From: Pseudomonas sp. 7P_10.2_Bac1
GTDB taxonomy: Bacteria > Pseudomonadota > Gammaproteobacteria > Pseudomonadales > Pseudomonadaceae
DNA: 64,000 nt
Assembly: GCF_025465935.1 (NCBI RefSeq)
Contig: NZ_JANLNV010000012.1
Coordinates: 1-64,000, forward strand
Direction: 5' to 3'
Part shown: positions 39,879 to 49,921 of the stretch, piece by piece
How the letters are laid out: each line of letters starts with the position of its first letter
Numbering within the stretch: the first letter of the stretch is position 1
Notes under the pieces: generated by a model
Seen by the model: the letters and a program-made list of their open reading frames with translations, nothing else
Databases searched by the model: none
What the model was told of the DNA's origin: nothing
Made by a program: the position numbers and the translations under genes

Positions 39879-40346
39879 ATGCGCGCGCAAAACAGGCTTG
39901 AGCCGTTCGCACATCGCTGTCGCGTTTATTACGAAGACACCGATGCGGGTGGCGTCGTGTATTACGTAAATTATCTTAAGTTTATGGAGCGGGCTCGAAC
40001 CGAAAGGCTGCGGGAGCTGGGCTTTGCCCAATCCGAGCTGGCAGGCCAGAACCTGTTATTTGTCGTGCATTCCAGCGAGGCGCGCTACCACGCACCGGCG
40101 CGACTGGACGACGAACTGTTGATAAGCGCACAAGTAATAGAACTCAACCGTGCCAGCCTGCGTTTCAAGCAGCAGGTCTGGCGGGCTGCGGATGCAACAT
40201 TGCTCTGTGAAGGGCAGTTTTTGGTGGCCTGTGTGCGCGCCGATAGTTTTAAACCCCGGGCCATTCCCGAAGCCTTGCGTACGGCCTTTGCCGACGCAAG
40301 CGGCGCGGGTAAACATTTAGAGCAGGAGATAAAGCGTGGAAGCTAA
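39879..40346 (+). CDS. ybgC: Tol-Pal associated acyl-CoA thioesterase YbgC
   Basis: 155-aa hot-dog fold thioesterase; the active Asp is in [19 protein letters not shown] (D at about 20). Acts on acyl-CoA/ACP at the membrane and travels with the Tol-Pal genes, although it is not needed for their structure. It starts the tol row: its end overlaps tolQ by 11 bp. Confidence 0.95.
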   Translation: MRAQNRLEPFAHRCRVYYEDTDAGGVVYYVNYLKFMERARTERLRELGFAQSELAGQNLLFVVHSSEARYHAPARLDDELLISAQVIELNRASLRFKQQVWRAADATLLCEGQFLVACVRADSFKPRAIPEALRTAFADASGAGKHLEQEIKRGS

Positions 40347-41031
40347 CGTCGTCGACCATTCCTCCATGTGGAGTTTGGTCAGCAATGCCAGCATTGTTGT
40401 GCAGTTGGTAATGTTGACCTTGCTGGCTGCATCGGTTACCTCGTGGATTATGATTTTTCAGCGCAGCACCATGCTGCGTGCCGGTCGACGTGCCCTGGAT
40501 AGCTTTGAGGAGCGTTTCTGGTCGGGAATCGACTTGTCAAAACTGTATCGTCAGGCGGGTAGCAACCCGGACCCTGATTCTGGCGTTGAACAAATCTTCC
40601 GTGCCGGTTTCAAAGAGTTCTCTCGTCTGCGTCAACAACCGGGCGTTGATCCGGAAGCGGTGATGGAAGGCGTAGCGCGTGCCATGCGTGTCGCGATTTC
40701 GCGCGAAGAAGAAAAACTTGAGCAAAGCCTGCCATTTCTGGCAACCGTTGGTTCGGTCAGCCCGTATATCGGTCTGTTCGGTACCGTATGGGGCATCATG
40801 AACTCTTTCCGCGGTCTGGCAACTGCTCAGCAAGCGACTCTTGCGACCGTTGCGCCGGGCATTGCCGAAGCACTGGTTGCGACAGCGATTGGTCTGTTTG
40901 CTGCTATTCCTGCGGTTATTGCTTACAACCGTTTTTCTGCGCGTAGCGAAACGCTGATTAGCCGCTACTACACCTTCGCCGATGAGTTCCAGGCGATCCT
41001 GCACCGTAAAGTGCACACCAGCGAAGAATAA
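40336..41031 (+). CDS. tolQ: Tol-Pal system protein TolQ
   Basis: 231-aa inner-membrane proton-channel subunit, homologous to ExbB and MotA. Three membrane helices at about 19-42, 138-158 and 171-195 ([21 protein letters not shown] holds the conserved Gly and Thr). GTG start within the ybgC end. With TolR it uses the proton gradient to energise TolA. Confidence 0.96.
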   Translation: MEANVVDHSSMWSLVSNASIVVQLVMLTLLAASVTSWIMIFQRSTMLRAGRRALDSFEERFWSGIDLSKLYRQAGSNPDPDSGVEQIFRAGFKEFSRLRQQPGVDPEAVMEGVARAMRVAISREEEKLEQSLPFLATVGSVSPYIGLFGTVWGIMNSFRGLATAQQATLATVAPGIAEALVATAIGLFAAIPAVIAYNRFSARSETLISRYYTFADEFQAILHRKVHTSEE

Positions 41032-41045
41032 GCAGGTAATTTCCA

Positions 41046-41507
41046 ATGGCTTTAATCGCTCGAGCTCGCAAGAAGCGCAAGCCGGTTGCCGAAATGAACG
41101 TAGTGCCTTACATCGACGTGATGCTGGTACTGCTGGTGATTTTCATGGTGACTGCACCGATGCTCAACCAGGGTGTGAAAGTTGATTTGCCCAAGGTCTC
41201 CAGCGAGGCCCTGCCGCAAGACAATAACACCCAGGTTCTGACAATTTCGATCAAGGCTGACAAGACCTACTACTGGAACCTTGGCAGTGAAGTTGATACC
41301 GAAAAACAAATGGACAAGGCGATGACCTTGCCTCAGATGACTGACGCGGTGACCAAGATCATTCGCGCGGGCAACGAGGGCGGCAAGCAGACGCAGGTGT
41401 TCATTCGCGGCGACAAATCCGTGGATTACGGCGCTGTAATGGGTGCCATGGGTGGCCTGCAAAAAGCCGGGGTCGGTAACGTTGGCTTGATTACCGAGGC
41501 TCCCTGA
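41046..41507 (+). CDS. tolR: Tol-Pal system protein TolR
   Basis: 153 aa; one membrane helix (about 18-38) that carries the proton-handling Asp of PYIDVMLVLLVIFMVTAPML, then a periplasmic domain that pairs to sit on peptidoglycan (FIRGDKSVDYGAVMGAMG). A basic N-terminus (RARKKRKPVAEMN) keeps it inside. Stop overlaps the tolA start by one base (TGATG). Confidence 0.96.
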   Translation: MALIARARKKRKPVAEMNVVPYIDVMLVLLVIFMVTAPMLNQGVKVDLPKVSSEALPQDNNTQVLTISIKADKTYYWNLGSEVDTEKQMDKAMTLPQMTDAVTKIIRAGNEGGKQTQVFIRGDKSVDYGAVMGAMGGLQKAGVGNVGLITEAP

Positions 41508-42604
41508 TGCGCGACCAGCGGGAGCCGTCCGCCTCTGAAAATTATTTTTGGCCTACCGTTTGGGCTGTAGGGCTGCACGTCCTGATTTTCGGCATGCTGT
41601 TCGCCAGCTTTGCCATGACGCCAGAATTGCCGCCCGCAAAACCGATTGTTCAAGCTACTTTGTATCAACTGAAGTCAAAAAGTCAGGCGACGACCCAAAC
41701 CAATCAAAAGATTGCGGGCGAGGCAAAGAAATCTGCTGCGCGCCAGACTGAAGTCGAACAGATGGAGCAAAAGAAGGTTGAGCAGGAAGCTGTAAAAGCC
41801 GCGGAACAAAAGAAACAAGAGGCTGCCGACAAGGCGGCTGAAGCCAAAAAAGCTGATGAGGCCAAGAAAGCAGACGAGGCGAAGAAGGCCGACGAGGCTA
41901 AAAAAGCCGATGAAGCCAAAAAGGCCGACGATGCCAAAAAAGCTGCTGATGCTAAAAAGGCTGAAGAGAAAAAATTGGCTGACATAGCCAAAAAGAAAGC
42001 TGAGGACGAAGCCAAGAAAGCCGCTGAAGAAGAGGCTAAAAAACAGGCTGCCGAAGACGCCAAGAAAAAGGCCGCTGAAGACGCTAAGAAAAAAGCGGCT
42101 GAAGATGCCAAGAAAAAGGCTGCAGCAGACGAGGCGAAGAAGAAAGCTGCCGAAGATGCCAAGAAGAAAGCTACTGCCGATGCTGCCAAGAAAAAGGCGG
42201 TAGAGGCTGCGCGTAAGTCTGCCGAAGAGAAAAAGGCTCAGGCCTTGGCGGATCTGCTTTCTGATACGCCGCAACGGCAACAAGCCTTGGCTGATGAGCA
42301 GGGTGATGAGGTCGCCGGTAACTTTGATGACCTGATTCGCTCGCGAGCGGCAGAAGGTTGGGCTCGCCCACCGTCAGCGCGGAAAAACATGAAGGTTGTG
42401 CTGCAGATTGGCATGTTGCCAGATGGCACGGTAACGTCTGTGACGGTTGCCAAGTCCAGTGGTGATGGGCCGTTTGACAGTTCAGCTGTGGCGGCGGTCA
42501 AGAACATTGGTCGTTTAACAGAAATGCAAGGCTTGAAGCCTAGCGATTTTAATCCTTACCGATCATTCAAGATGACATTCACACCTGAGGATCTAGCCTT
42601 GTGA
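41507..42604 (+). CDS. tolA: Cell envelope protein TolA
   Basis: 365 aa. Domain I: membrane anchor at about 18-40. Domain II (about 70-245): a long helix of Lys/Ala/Glu-rich repeats, including a row of A-D-E-A-K-K units and later A-A-E-D-A-K-K-K units that spans the periplasm. Domain III (about 250-365): globular C-terminus that binds TolB/Pal and is a target for colicins or phages, with [20 protein letters not shown]. Overlaps tolB start by 4 bp. Confidence 0.95.
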   Translation: MRDQREPSASENYFWPTVWAVGLHVLIFGMLFASFAMTPELPPAKPIVQATLYQLKSKSQATTQTNQKIAGEAKKSAARQTEVEQMEQKKVEQEAVKAAEQKKQEAADKAAEAKKADEAKKADEAKKADEAKKADEAKKADDAKKAADAKKAEEKKLADIAKKKAEDEAKKAAEEEAKKQAAEDAKKKAAEDAKKKAAEDAKKKAAADEAKKKAAEDAKKKATADAAKKKAVEAARKSAEEKKAQALADLLSDTPQRQQALADEQGDEVAGNFDDLIRSRAAEGWARPPSARKNMKVVLQIGMLPDGTVTSVTVAKSSGDGPFDSSAVAAVKNIGRLTEMQGLKPSDFNPYRSFKMTFTPEDLAL

Positions 42605-43902
42605 TTAAATTTTTTCGAGGACTGCTCGTCATCGTCTGCTGCATGGCAGGCATGGCTGTAGCTGAAGAAAAGAACATCCTGGTTACCAGTGGTAGCGACC
42701 GGGCAACGCCTATTGCAGTCGTACCGTTCGGCTGGCAGGGCGGTACCGTCCTGCCGGACGACATCGCTGAAATTGTGGGTAACGACTTGCGTAACTCCGG
42801 TTACTACGCGCCTATTCCAAAGCAGAACATGATCAGCCAGCCGACCCAGGCCAGCGAAGTCATTTTCCGTGACTGGAAAGCGCTGGGGGCTCAGTACGTA
42901 ATGGTCGGTAATATCGTACCGGCAGGCGGTCGCCTGCAGGTGCAATATGCCCTGTTCAACGTGTCGACCGAGCAACCGGTATTGACTGGCAGCGTGTCGG
43001 GTACCACCGAGCAACTGCGTGACATGGCGCACTACATTTCTGATCAGTCATTCGAAAAACTGACCGGTATCAGAGGTGCATTCTCAACCCGTCTGCTGTA
43101 CGTGACGGCTGAACGTGCCAGCACCAACAACACCCGTTACACCTTGCAGCGCTCCGACTATGATGGCGCGCGCGCGGTCACTCTGTTGCAGTCGCGTGAG
43201 CCAATCCTGTCGCCACGCTTTGCCCCTGATGGCAAGCGCATCGCTTACGTATCGTTTGAGCAGAAGCGTCCGCGTATCTTTGTTCAGAACATTGATACCG
43301 GCCATCGCGAGCAGGTCACCAACTTTGAAGGCCTGAACGGTGCCCCTGCGTGGTCGCCGGATGGTTCGAAGCTGGCGTTCGTACTGTCTAAAGACGGCAA
43401 CCCGGACATCTACGTGATGAACATGGCTTCGCGCCAACTGACTCGCGTGACCAACGGTCCTGGCATCAACACCGAGCCGTTCTGGGGCAAGGATGGTTCG
43501 ACCATCTACTTCACGTCTGACCGTGGCGGCAAGCCGCAGGTCTACAAAACTGTCGTGGGTAGCGGTGCTGCAGAGCGTGTGACCTTTATCGGTAACTACA
43601 ATGCCAACCCTAAGCTGTCGGCGGATGAAAAGACGCTGGTGATGATTCACCGTCAGGACGGATTTACTAATTTCCGTGTTGCGGCTCAAGATTTGGAAAG
43701 AGGAAGTGTAAAAATCCTCACAGATACTAACCTTGATGAGTCAGCTACTGTTGCGCCCAACGGCACCATGGTAATCTACGCCACCCGCCAGCAGGGCCGG
43801 GGAGTCTTGATGCTCGTGTCTATCAATGGACGCGTAAGGCTCCCTCTTCCTACCGCTCAAGGCGAAGTCAGAGAACCTTCCTGGTCCCCTTACCTGAACT
43901 GA
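42601..43902 (+). CDS. tolB: Tol-Pal system beta-propeller protein TolB
   Basis: 433-aa periplasmic protein. A signal peptide ends at MAGMAVAEE (about residue 21). An N-terminal alpha/beta domain (about 25-165) holds the TolA-box region; a six-blade beta propeller follows with repeated [10 protein letters not shown] / [12 protein letters not shown] / [10 protein letters not shown] blocks. It shuttles between TolA and Pal during cell constriction. GTG start coupled to tolA. Confidence 0.97.
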   Translation: MIKFFRGLLVIVCCMAGMAVAEEKNILVTSGSDRATPIAVVPFGWQGGTVLPDDIAEIVGNDLRNSGYYAPIPKQNMISQPTQASEVIFRDWKALGAQYVMVGNIVPAGGRLQVQYALFNVSTEQPVLTGSVSGTTEQLRDMAHYISDQSFEKLTGIRGAFSTRLLYVTAERASTNNTRYTLQRSDYDGARAVTLLQSREPILSPRFAPDGKRIAYVSFEQKRPRIFVQNIDTGHREQVTNFEGLNGAPAWSPDGSKLAFVLSKDGNPDIYVMNMASRQLTRVTNGPGINTEPFWGKDGSTIYFTSDRGGKPQVYKTVVGSGAAERVTFIGNYNANPKLSADEKTLVMIHRQDGFTNFRVAAQDLERGSVKILTDTNLDESATVAPNGTMVIYATRQQGRGVLMLVSINGRVRLPLPTAQGEVREPSWSPYLN

Positions 43903-43957
43903 CGTGGTGAAAGATTTAAGTTGCACATAACACTTGGGGTTCATTAGGAGTTTTACG

Positions 43958-44458
43958 ATGGAAATGCTGAAGTTTGGTAAATTCGCTGCGCTGGCACTGG
44001 CCATGGCTGTAGCTGTAGGTTGCTCGTCCAAAGGCGGCGACAATGCCGGTGAAGGCGCTGCTGTTGATCCAAACGCTGGTTACGGCGCAAACACAGGCGC
44101 TGTTGATGGTTCCCTGAGCGAAGAAGCTGCTCTGCGCGCCATTACTGTTTTCTACTTCGAATATGATTCTTCGGACCTGAAACCAGAAGCAATGCGCGCT
44201 CTGGACGTTCACGCTAAAGACCTGAAAGCGAGCGGCGCTCGTGTTGTTCTGGAAGGTAACACTGACGCCCGTGGTACTCGTGAGTACAACATGGCTCTGG
44301 GCGAGCGTCGTGCGAAAGCCGTTCAACGCTACCTGGTACTGCAAGGTGTTTCTCCAGCACAGCTGGAGCTGGTGTCCTACGGTAAAGAGCGTCCAGTTGC
44401 TACTGGCAACGACGAGCAGTCGTGGGCTCAGAACCGTCGCGTCGAACTGCGTAAGTAA
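43958..44458 (+). CDS. pal: Peptidoglycan-associated lipoprotein Pal (OprL)
   Basis: 166 aa. Lipobox in [12 protein letters not shown] (Cys22), then a linker, then an OmpA-like peptidoglycan-binding domain (about 60-166) with [32 protein letters not shown] (D and R that hold diaminopimelate) and the ending [13 protein letters not shown] stands 8 bases before the ATG. Anchors the outer membrane to the wall. Confidence 0.97.
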   Translation: MEMLKFGKFAALALAMAVAVGCSSKGGDNAGEGAAVDPNAGYGANTGAVDGSLSEEAALRAITVFYFEYDSSDLKPEAMRALDVHAKDLKASGARVVLEGNTDARGTREYNMALGERRAKAVQRYLVLQGVSPAQLELVSYGKERPVATGNDEQSWAQNRRVELRK

Positions 44459-44464
44459 TTCGTC

Positions 44465-45283
44465 ATGCGAACGTGCCGTCGTGCTGTAACTATTCTGACT
44501 CTCAGCCTCATGCCGCTAGCGGCATGGGCTGCGGTTCCTGTGGTTGATGACAACTCTGGCTATAACAATAGCGGGGGGAGTAATCCGTCACCGGGTTATG
44601 GTGCGAGCGGCGCCTATGCCGGGGGAGGGGCTTCGGCCCCTGTCTCGGCACAGGGCGAACTGTTCAACCAGTTGCAACAAATGCAGGATCAGATCTCGCG
44701 CCAACAGGGTGTGATCGAAGTTTTGCAAAATGATATTTCACGCATGAAGCAAGAAAGCCTGGAGCGTTACCAGGAACTTGATCGGCGTATTGGTACGGGC
44801 ACGGCGCCTGCTGCTGCCGCACCTGATAATTCTGCTACCGGTGGTGCTACCGCCGGTAATACAGCAGCGCCTGCGTCTCAGGCTGCTGCCAGCTCGGAAC
44901 CGGGTGATCCGGCGAAAGAGAAGCTCTATTACGATGCTGCTTTCGATCTGATCAAGGCCAAGGATTTCGACAAGGCGAGTCAGGCGTTTGCCGCCTTTCT
45001 ACGCAAATATCCAAACAGCCAGTACGCGGGTAATGCCCAGTATTGGCTAGGTGAAGTCAGTTTGGCCAAAGGCGACCTGCAAGGCGCGGGTCAAGCGTTC
45101 GCCAAAGTGAGCCAGTTGTATCCCAAGCACCCCAAGGTGCCGGATTCGCTCTACAAGCTGGCTGATGTAGAACGTCGATTGGGCCATACCGACAAGGTTA
45201 AAGGTATCTTGCAGCAGGTTGTTGCACAGTACCCGGGTACGTCGGCGGCACAGTTGGCACAGCGTGATTTGCAGCGCATGTAA
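44465..45283 (+). CDS. cpoB: Cell division coordinator CpoB (YbgF)
   Basis: 272-aa periplasmic protein. Signal peptide ends near AWAAVPVV (about 24); a Gly/Ser-rich stretch; a trimerising coiled coil (about 62-105, QLQQMQDQISRQQGVIEVLQ begins it); a Pro/Ala linker; then three TPRs (about 150-270). It links outer-membrane constriction by Tol-Pal with septal wall synthesis (PBP1B) in E. coli. It ends the tol-pal row at a terminator. Confidence 0.94.
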   Translation: MRTCRRAVTILTLSLMPLAAWAAVPVVDDNSGYNNSGGSNPSPGYGASGAYAGGGASAPVSAQGELFNQLQQMQDQISRQQGVIEVLQNDISRMKQESLERYQELDRRIGTGTAPAAAAPDNSATGGATAGNTAAPASQAAASSEPGDPAKEKLYYDAAFDLIKAKDFDKASQAFAAFLRKYPNSQYAGNAQYWLGEVSLAKGDLQGAGQAFAKVSQLYPKHPKVPDSLYKLADVERRLGHTDKVKGILQQVVAQYPGTSAAQLAQRDLQRM

Positions 45284-45305
45284 GTCACACGAAGCTTTTA
45301 TCGAG

Positions 45306-45332
45306 AAACCCGCACTTGTCGCGGGTTTTTTC
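45306..45332 (+). terminator. Intrinsic terminator of the tol-pal-cpoB row
   Basis: AACCCGC, loop ACTTGTC, GCGGGTTTTTTC: a GC stem with six T, about 20 bases after the cpoB stop. Confidence 0.93.
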
Positions 45333-45446
45333 GTTAGAATCCACGCCCTTTTATGAAATACGCTCTTCTGGGTCCCGCGAGTGCAGATCCTTTAGAGTGC
45401 CTGACGGAGGCGGACAGCCTGTTTAGCTGTTACGCCCGTGGCGGAT

Positions 45447-46094
45447 ATGCAAGACACATTGAGAATTACCGAAGTTTTTTACTCTTTACAGGGTGAAACG
45501 CGAACGGCTGGCCTGCCCACCGTTTTTGTTCGTCTGACTGGCTGCCCCCTGCGCTGCCAATATTGCGACAGTGCCTACGCCTTCAGTGGCGGGACAGTGC
45601 GCTCACTCGACAGCATTCTTCAGCAAGTTGCCGACTTCCGGCCACGTTACGTGTGTGTGACCGGTGGCGAGCCATTGGCACAGCCCAATGCCATTCCCTT
45701 GCTTAAACAGCTGTGCGATGCGGGTTACGAAGTGTCCATCGAGACCAGCGGAGCTCTGGATATTTCTGCCGTCGACTCGCGAGTCAGTCGCGTACTCGAC
45801 CTGAAAACACCTGGCTCCAAAGAGTCCCATCGCAACCTTTACGAAAACATCGCCTTGTTGACGCCGCATGATCAGGTCAAGTTCGTGATCTGCTCACGCG
45901 AGGACTACGACTGGGCGGTGTCCAAGCTGATTGAATACGGCTTGGAACGACGGGCAGGTGAAGTGCTGTTTTCGCCGAGCCACCACGACTTGCCGGCTCG
46001 TGATTTGGCCGACTGGATTGTGGCGGACAACTTGCCTGTACGTTTGCAAATGCAGTTGCACAAATATCTTTGGAATGACGAGCCGGGGCGCTGA
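45447..46094 (+). CDS. queE: 7-carboxy-7-deazaguanine synthase
   Basis: 215-aa radical-SAM enzyme of queuosine synthesis that turns 6-carboxytetrahydropterin into the deazaguanine ring. The cluster motif is CPLRCQYC (CxxxCxxC, about 31-38), followed by TGGEPL (SAM-binding GGEP). ATG 45447 fits the family; a GTG three codons upstream is equally open, and neither has a strong ribosome site. Two bases separate it from queC. Confidence 0.95.
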   Translation: MQDTLRITEVFYSLQGETRTAGLPTVFVRLTGCPLRCQYCDSAYAFSGGTVRSLDSILQQVADFRPRYVCVTGGEPLAQPNAIPLLKQLCDAGYEVSIETSGALDISAVDSRVSRVLDLKTPGSKESHRNLYENIALLTPHDQVKFVICSREDYDWAVSKLIEYGLERRAGEVLFSPSHHDLPARDLADWIVADNLPVRLQMQLHKYLWNDEPGR

Positions 46095-46095
46095 A

Positions 46096-46788
46096 ATGAC
46101 TGAACAAACTGTTGTCACTGAAAAAAGAGCGGTGATCTTGCTGTCCGGCGGTCTGGACTCAGCCACGGTCGTTGCCATGGCTCGTGCACAAGGCTACAGC
46201 TGCTACACCATGAGCTTTGACTACGGTCAGCGACATCGTGCCGAACTCAATGCTGCTGCGCGAGTAGCAAGAGATCTGGGCGCAATTGAACACAAAGTCA
46301 TTGGTTTGAACCTGGATGGTATTGGTGGCTCGGCCCTGACTGATAGCTCCATTGATGTCCCTGAGGCACCGAGCGAAGGTATTCCGGTCACCTATGTGCC
46401 AGCGCGTAACACGGTCTTCCTGTCATTGGCCCTGGGCTGGGCAGAAGTGCTGCAAGCGCGAGACATCTTCATTGGTGTCAACGCAGTAGATTACTCGGGC
46501 TACCCGGACTGCCGTCCGGAATTCGTCGAGGCCTTTGAAGTCATGGCGAACCTGGCGACCAAAGCGGGCGTCGAAGGGCAAGGGTTCCACATCAAGGCAC
46601 CGTTGCAAAACATGAGCAAGGCACAAATCGTCCAGGCTGGTGTGAAACTCGGCGTGGATTACTCCCTGACCGTATCGTGCTATCAGGCAGATAATGAGGG
46701 CCGAGCTTGTGGGAAATGTGACAGCTGCCGTCTGCGCGCAGAAGGCTTCCACGCTGCCGGCGTTTCGGACCCAACGCGTTATTTTTGA
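46096..46788 (+). CDS. queC: 7-cyano-7-deazaguanine (preQ0) synthase
   Basis: 230-aa ATP-dependent enzyme that converts 7-carboxy-7-deazaguanine and ammonia to preQ0. PP-loop motif [10 protein letters not shown] (about 15-24), and four zinc Cys in [17 protein letters not shown] (about 195-211). ATG follows the queE stop directly. The next step, QueF, is not in the window. Confidence 0.96.
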   Translation: MTEQTVVTEKRAVILLSGGLDSATVVAMARAQGYSCYTMSFDYGQRHRAELNAAARVARDLGAIEHKVIGLNLDGIGGSALTDSSIDVPEAPSEGIPVTYVPARNTVFLSLALGWAEVLQARDIFIGVNAVDYSGYPDCRPEFVEAFEVMANLATKAGVEGQGFHIKAPLQNMSKAQIVQAGVKLGVDYSLTVSCYQADNEGRACGKCDSCRLRAEGFHAAGVSDPTRYF

Positions 46789-46862
46789 ATTATTTCAGAT
46801 TTATTTTTAACAAGGTGTTGAATTCTCGTTAAAAATCAGTATTATACGCACCACAACGAAGC

Positions 46863-46938
46863 GGGTCGTTAGCTCAGTTGGTAGAGCAGTTGGCTTTTAA
46901 CCAATTGGTCGTAGGTTCGAATCCTACACGACCCACCA
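46863..46938 (+). tRNA. tRNA-Lys (anticodon UUU)
   Basis: 76-nt cloverleaf with encoded CCA: acceptor GGGTCGT/ACGACCC, D arm GCTC AGTTGGTAGA GAGC type, anticodon arm with CTTTTAA loop (anticodon TTT), T arm GTAGG TTCGAAT CCTAC. All stems pair. It is the left border of the accessory region; the same tRNA gene next to queC is a known integration site in P. aeruginosa. Confidence 0.98.
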
Positions 46939-46954
46939 TATGCAACACCAAAAC

Positions 46955-46989
46955 AGCCGGTAAGCACCTCAGGGTCTACCGGCTTTTTT
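46955..46989 (+). terminator. Intrinsic terminator after tRNA-Lys
   Basis: AGCCGGTA (46955-46962) and TACCGGCT (46977-46984) with TTTTTT; it ends the tRNA transcript 17 bases past CCA. Confidence 0.92.
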
Positions 46990-47240
46990 GTGCTTGAAAT
47001 TCGGTGGGGCGATAGCATTGAAAAAGCGTTGCAACCATGCCGTTGTTGCAGGTTTTTGCTCATAGAAGATGTGTCGTCGGCCGCGCGCTTGTTCAGCAGT
47101 TTGTATTCGGCCTCGGTCACATCACCTGCAATCAACCATTAACTATTTATCAGGCTGCATTAAAAGACTTCCTTCAAGAAGGTTAATGCGCAGCCTCTTA
47201 ATAGTGGGGGGAATCGCTCGCTTCGCCCACACGGAAGGTA
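46990..47240. other. Junction of core genome and accessory region
   Basis: About 250 bp without a gene. The reading frames across it are short, and one only arises by reading through the tRNA. Base composition is lower in GC than in queC. No integrase remnant and no second copy of the tRNA 3' end was recognised here. Confidence 0.4.
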
Positions 47241-47864
47241 TCAAATTGGCCTGTCCACAACCCTTGCATTCCAGACTTCCCGATAACGTTCGCGCCAACC
47301 CGGACTGCCTTGATCCAGCCACGCTAATGTCGCCTCAATCGTATCTGCGCTTATGATGAAGTGTTTGATATGTTCTGTGATCCGTTCATGCGACAGATGC
47401 AGTGCGTCCAGGTAGGCATTGAAGGTATTCGCCAACACAACGTATTCATCGCCTTGCTGGCGGCGCCCCGTCCATGCAGGTAAACCCGCGACCATTGCGC
47501 CAACATCCTGGCGACCTTCGCGTAGATCGAGAAGCAAAATGCTCGCACCGCCATCGCGTCCGATCGGCAACATCCCCGTAGCCGGGAATCCAGGTTCTTT
47601 GCGCAGTTGTTCCAGCTCAAAAGGGTTGGATTCATACGCTTCGCCGGGCTGCAGCCCGTACAGCATAAAACTCAGCAATTCCTCTTCGCCATTGCTCATA
47701 GTGGCCAGCACGTCGTAATCCAACGTGCCTCCGTTGCATTCCTTGAGAAACTGCCGGTAATCGTCCGGCAGGCGCGCGCCGAGTTGAGCCTCCAGATGCT
47801 CGATGGCAAGGTCGGATGCGCCGTCTCGGGTGTCGTCAAAGATCAATCCACGATAGTTAGTCAT
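47241..47864 (-). CDS. SMI1/KNR4 family protein, immunity-like
   Basis: 207 aa. The SUKH/SMI1-KNR4 signature is in IEHLEAQLGARLPDDYRQFL and KECNGGTLD (about 21-47), then PIGRDGGASILLLDL (about 102-116). In bacteria this superfamily is widespread as immunity proteins for polymorphic and contact-dependent toxins. No toxin gene stands next to it, so it is either an orphan immunity gene left from a lost locus or a stand-alone protector against neighbours. Located first in the region behind tRNA-Lys. Confidence 0.8.
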   Translation of the reverse strand: MTNYRGLIFDDTRDGASDLAIEHLEAQLGARLPDDYRQFLKECNGGTLDYDVLATMSNGEEELLSFMLYGLQPGEAYESNPFELEQLRKEPGFPATGMLPIGRDGGASILLLDLREGRQDVGAMVAGLPAWTGRRQQGDEYVVLANTFNAYLDALHLSHERITEHIKHFIISADTIEATLAWLDQGSPGWRERYREVWNARVVDRPI

Positions 47865-47970
47865 TGTGGGCTCGAAAATACTTGTTAAAAATCATATTAG
47901 AGTGCTCACTCGCCAGTTTCGATGTGTTTTGTAGAGGTCAATTAATTCCAGACACCGGATCCTCTCAACG

Positions 47971-48004
47971 CCCGGAGATCGCCGCCTCAGGAGGCGATCT
48001 CGGG
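47971..48004. other. Stable hairpin upstream of the kinase gene
   Basis: CCCGGAGATCGCC and GGCGATCTCGGG form a 12-bp stem with one bulge around GCCTCAGGA. There is no T tract right after it on the plus strand (ACGTCCTTTTG), so it may be a repeat or processing site rather than a terminator. Confidence 0.5.
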
Positions 48005-48103
48005 ACGTCCTTTTGCCCAGAAGGGCGCCCAGCTCCATTACGGTTTCTTGCGTTGATAGACTGCAACATACACCGGGTTAATTAATTTTTCGAAGGACAG
48101 ACA

Positions 48104-48610
48104 ATGCTTATCGTATTCAGCGGCCTTCCCGGCACGGGGAAGACCACTATCGCCAAGGATCTCGTAGATACAATAGGTGCCGTCTACCTGAGGATCGATA
48201 CGATTGAACAAGCCATTAGAAACTCCGGTGCTCTTGCACATGACGTGGGGCGCAGTGGCTATATGGTCGCGAATGAGCTTGCGCTGAGTAATCTTCGTCT
48301 AGGCCATACGGTCATCGCGGACTGTGTAAACCCTGTGGCCGAGAGCCGAATAGCGTGGAGTGAGGCCGCCTCAAAGGCAGGTGCTCCGTTAGTCAATATT
48401 CAAGTGATTTGCTCGGATAAAAATGAGCATCGACGGCGGGTAGAAACAAGGCAGGTTGATATCCCGGGGTTGACCCCACCCAACTGGCAGTCTGTGCTGG
48501 AGCATGAATATGAAGCCTGGGCCGAAGCTCCTTTTTGCATAGATACCGCTATGACTTCACCCGCGCAAGCGGTAGCGATGGTCACCAAACGTTTATTGGG
48601 CTGTGAGTAG
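48104..48610 (+). CDS. Small P-loop kinase (AAA_33/Zeta-like)
   Basis: 168 aa. Walker A GLPGTGKTTIAK (about 7-18), then YLRIDTIEQAI (acidic residue for Mg/substrate) and VIADCVNP (about 69-76) as in small-molecule or antibiotic kinases such as chloramphenicol phosphotransferase and zeta toxin. A lid with R-rich EHRRRVETRQ is at about 107-116. The substrate is unknown and there is no antitoxin gene beside it. Accessory context. Confidence 0.8.
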   Translation: MLIVFSGLPGTGKTTIAKDLVDTIGAVYLRIDTIEQAIRNSGALAHDVGRSGYMVANELALSNLRLGHTVIADCVNPVAESRIAWSEAASKAGAPLVNIQVICSDKNEHRRRVETRQVDIPGLTPPNWQSVLEHEYEAWAEAPFCIDTAMTSPAQAVAMVTKRLLGCE

Positions 48611-48892
48611 CAGCGGTTAAATCCATGGTGATAGGTGCGATTAGCAGACACTTACAACGTAAATGGAGGTGCCGCTAGGCATGACTATGCTCTTGGATTG
48701 TTTTGATTTGCGACGGAATGCGCGTTTAGCCGAAGGACAAAACCCCACCCAGCAGCGATGGGGTGACGCTAAATTCACACTTCTACAGGGGGAGCTATAG
48801 CCGTTAGTACCGAAACCCGCGTAAGTCCTTCCTGTGTGTGTATTCCAGCTTTGCCTACTGGTCATCAATTCCCAGAGCCTTTTGGGTCACAC

Positions 48893-49921
48893 TCAGACTT
48901 TTGAAATCGTCGCCCGACGCTTCTGGCGTTGCGACTCCAGCCAGATCACCAAGGCCAGCAAACCACCGCCGGCGATTAGCAGGCTGAGCAGCCAACCCAG
49001 GGTTTCGGCTAGTTGGGTAAAGAACAGTGTGTACAACTGTATGATCAAAAACGTTAAGCCATACCCCACCAACATGCCGAACCGCTGGCGCAGTCCCACT
49101 GTTAACACGCCGAGGCTAACCAGCGCCCAAAGCAAGTTGAACATCAGCAGTTCACCGTCCTCGGCAAAATACCACGGCCCGTCGATCAAGCCGTAACTGC
49201 CAAACAGCGACAGCAACCACAGGGACATTTCACCGACAAACAAACCGCAGGAAATCCAAACCTTGGCAAACCCGCTATAGCGGCCCGGCAACCCAGCCTC
49301 ACATCGAAGATGCACGGCCCCCGCAGCCACCAGCAGCGCTGCAGCGCCGAGAAAACGCAGCGGATAGTTCATGCCGAACCAGTAGGCGCCCCAGCCGGAT
49401 ACATAGCCACTGCGGCCACCAAACCAGACAAAAAACAACACGCTGCACAACGTCAGCAGCAACACATTGCCCAAGGCATAGCTGAGCACCAGCAGCACTA
49501 GCAGATCGATCAGCAGCAGCGCCGGCCAGTTGCCGGAGCCATCCGAATAGATCATGCCGACCACAAAGCTCACACCGATCAACGCAAAGCCCCCCAGCAA
49601 CTCGGCGGTGCTTCCCAACATCCTCAAGCCTTTGCCGGGCAACCAGCGACCCACGGCGAACAGGCCCAGGGTCAGCACCGACAGGCTGATCGCCAGTTTG
49701 GGCAGGGTGAACGTCAGGTGCTCACGCAGAAGTATCAGCAGACCGGCCGCCAGGCTAATGGCACCGAAGGTCATAAACCAACGCCCGAGTGAGCGCCAGT
49801 CCCATCGGGTCAAGGGGTACAGCTCACCGATGCGGTTATGGGCAGCGGGATCGATTTGCCCCTCACGAAGCCATTGATCAAGAGCATCGTGGACTTGTCG
49901 ATTGCGGCGATCCGGGCTCAT
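48893..49921 (-). CDS. DUF2157 membrane protein, second of a pair
   Basis: 342 aa. A soluble N-terminal part (1-45, LDQWLREGQIDPAAHNRI) is followed by about ten hydrophobic helices up to 330. This is the DUF2157 layout. It overlaps the gene upstream by 4 bp (ATGA) and shares its layout, so the pair are diverged duplicates expressed together. Function unknown. Confidence 0.82.
   Translation of the reverse strand: MSPDRRNRQVHDALDQWLREGQIDPAAHNRIGELYPLTRWDWRSLGRWFMTFGAISLAAGLLILLREHLTFTLPKLAISLSVLTLGLFAVGRWLPGKGLRMLGSTAELLGGFALIGVSFVVGMIYSDGSGNWPALLLIDLLVLLVLSYALGNVLLLTLCSVLFFVWFGGRSGYVSGWGAYWFGMNYPLRFLGAAALLVAAGAVHLRCEAGLPGRYSGFAKVWISCGLFVGEMSLWLLSLFGSYGLIDGPWYFAEDGELLMFNLLWALVSLGVLTVGLRQRFGMLVGYGLTFLIIQLYTLFFTQLAETLGWLLSLLIAGGGLLALVIWLESQRQKRRATISKV

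Noticed and set aside
41675..42283. Minus-strand frames of F/L/G- or A/S-rich protein opposite tolA
   Set aside because: They are the mirror of the repeated Lys/Ala codons of TolA domain II, not membrane proteins.
46869..47135. 88-codon minus-strand frame across tRNA-Lys
   Set aside because: The stretch SCRIRTYDQLVKSQLLYQLS is the usual false translation of a tRNA gene.
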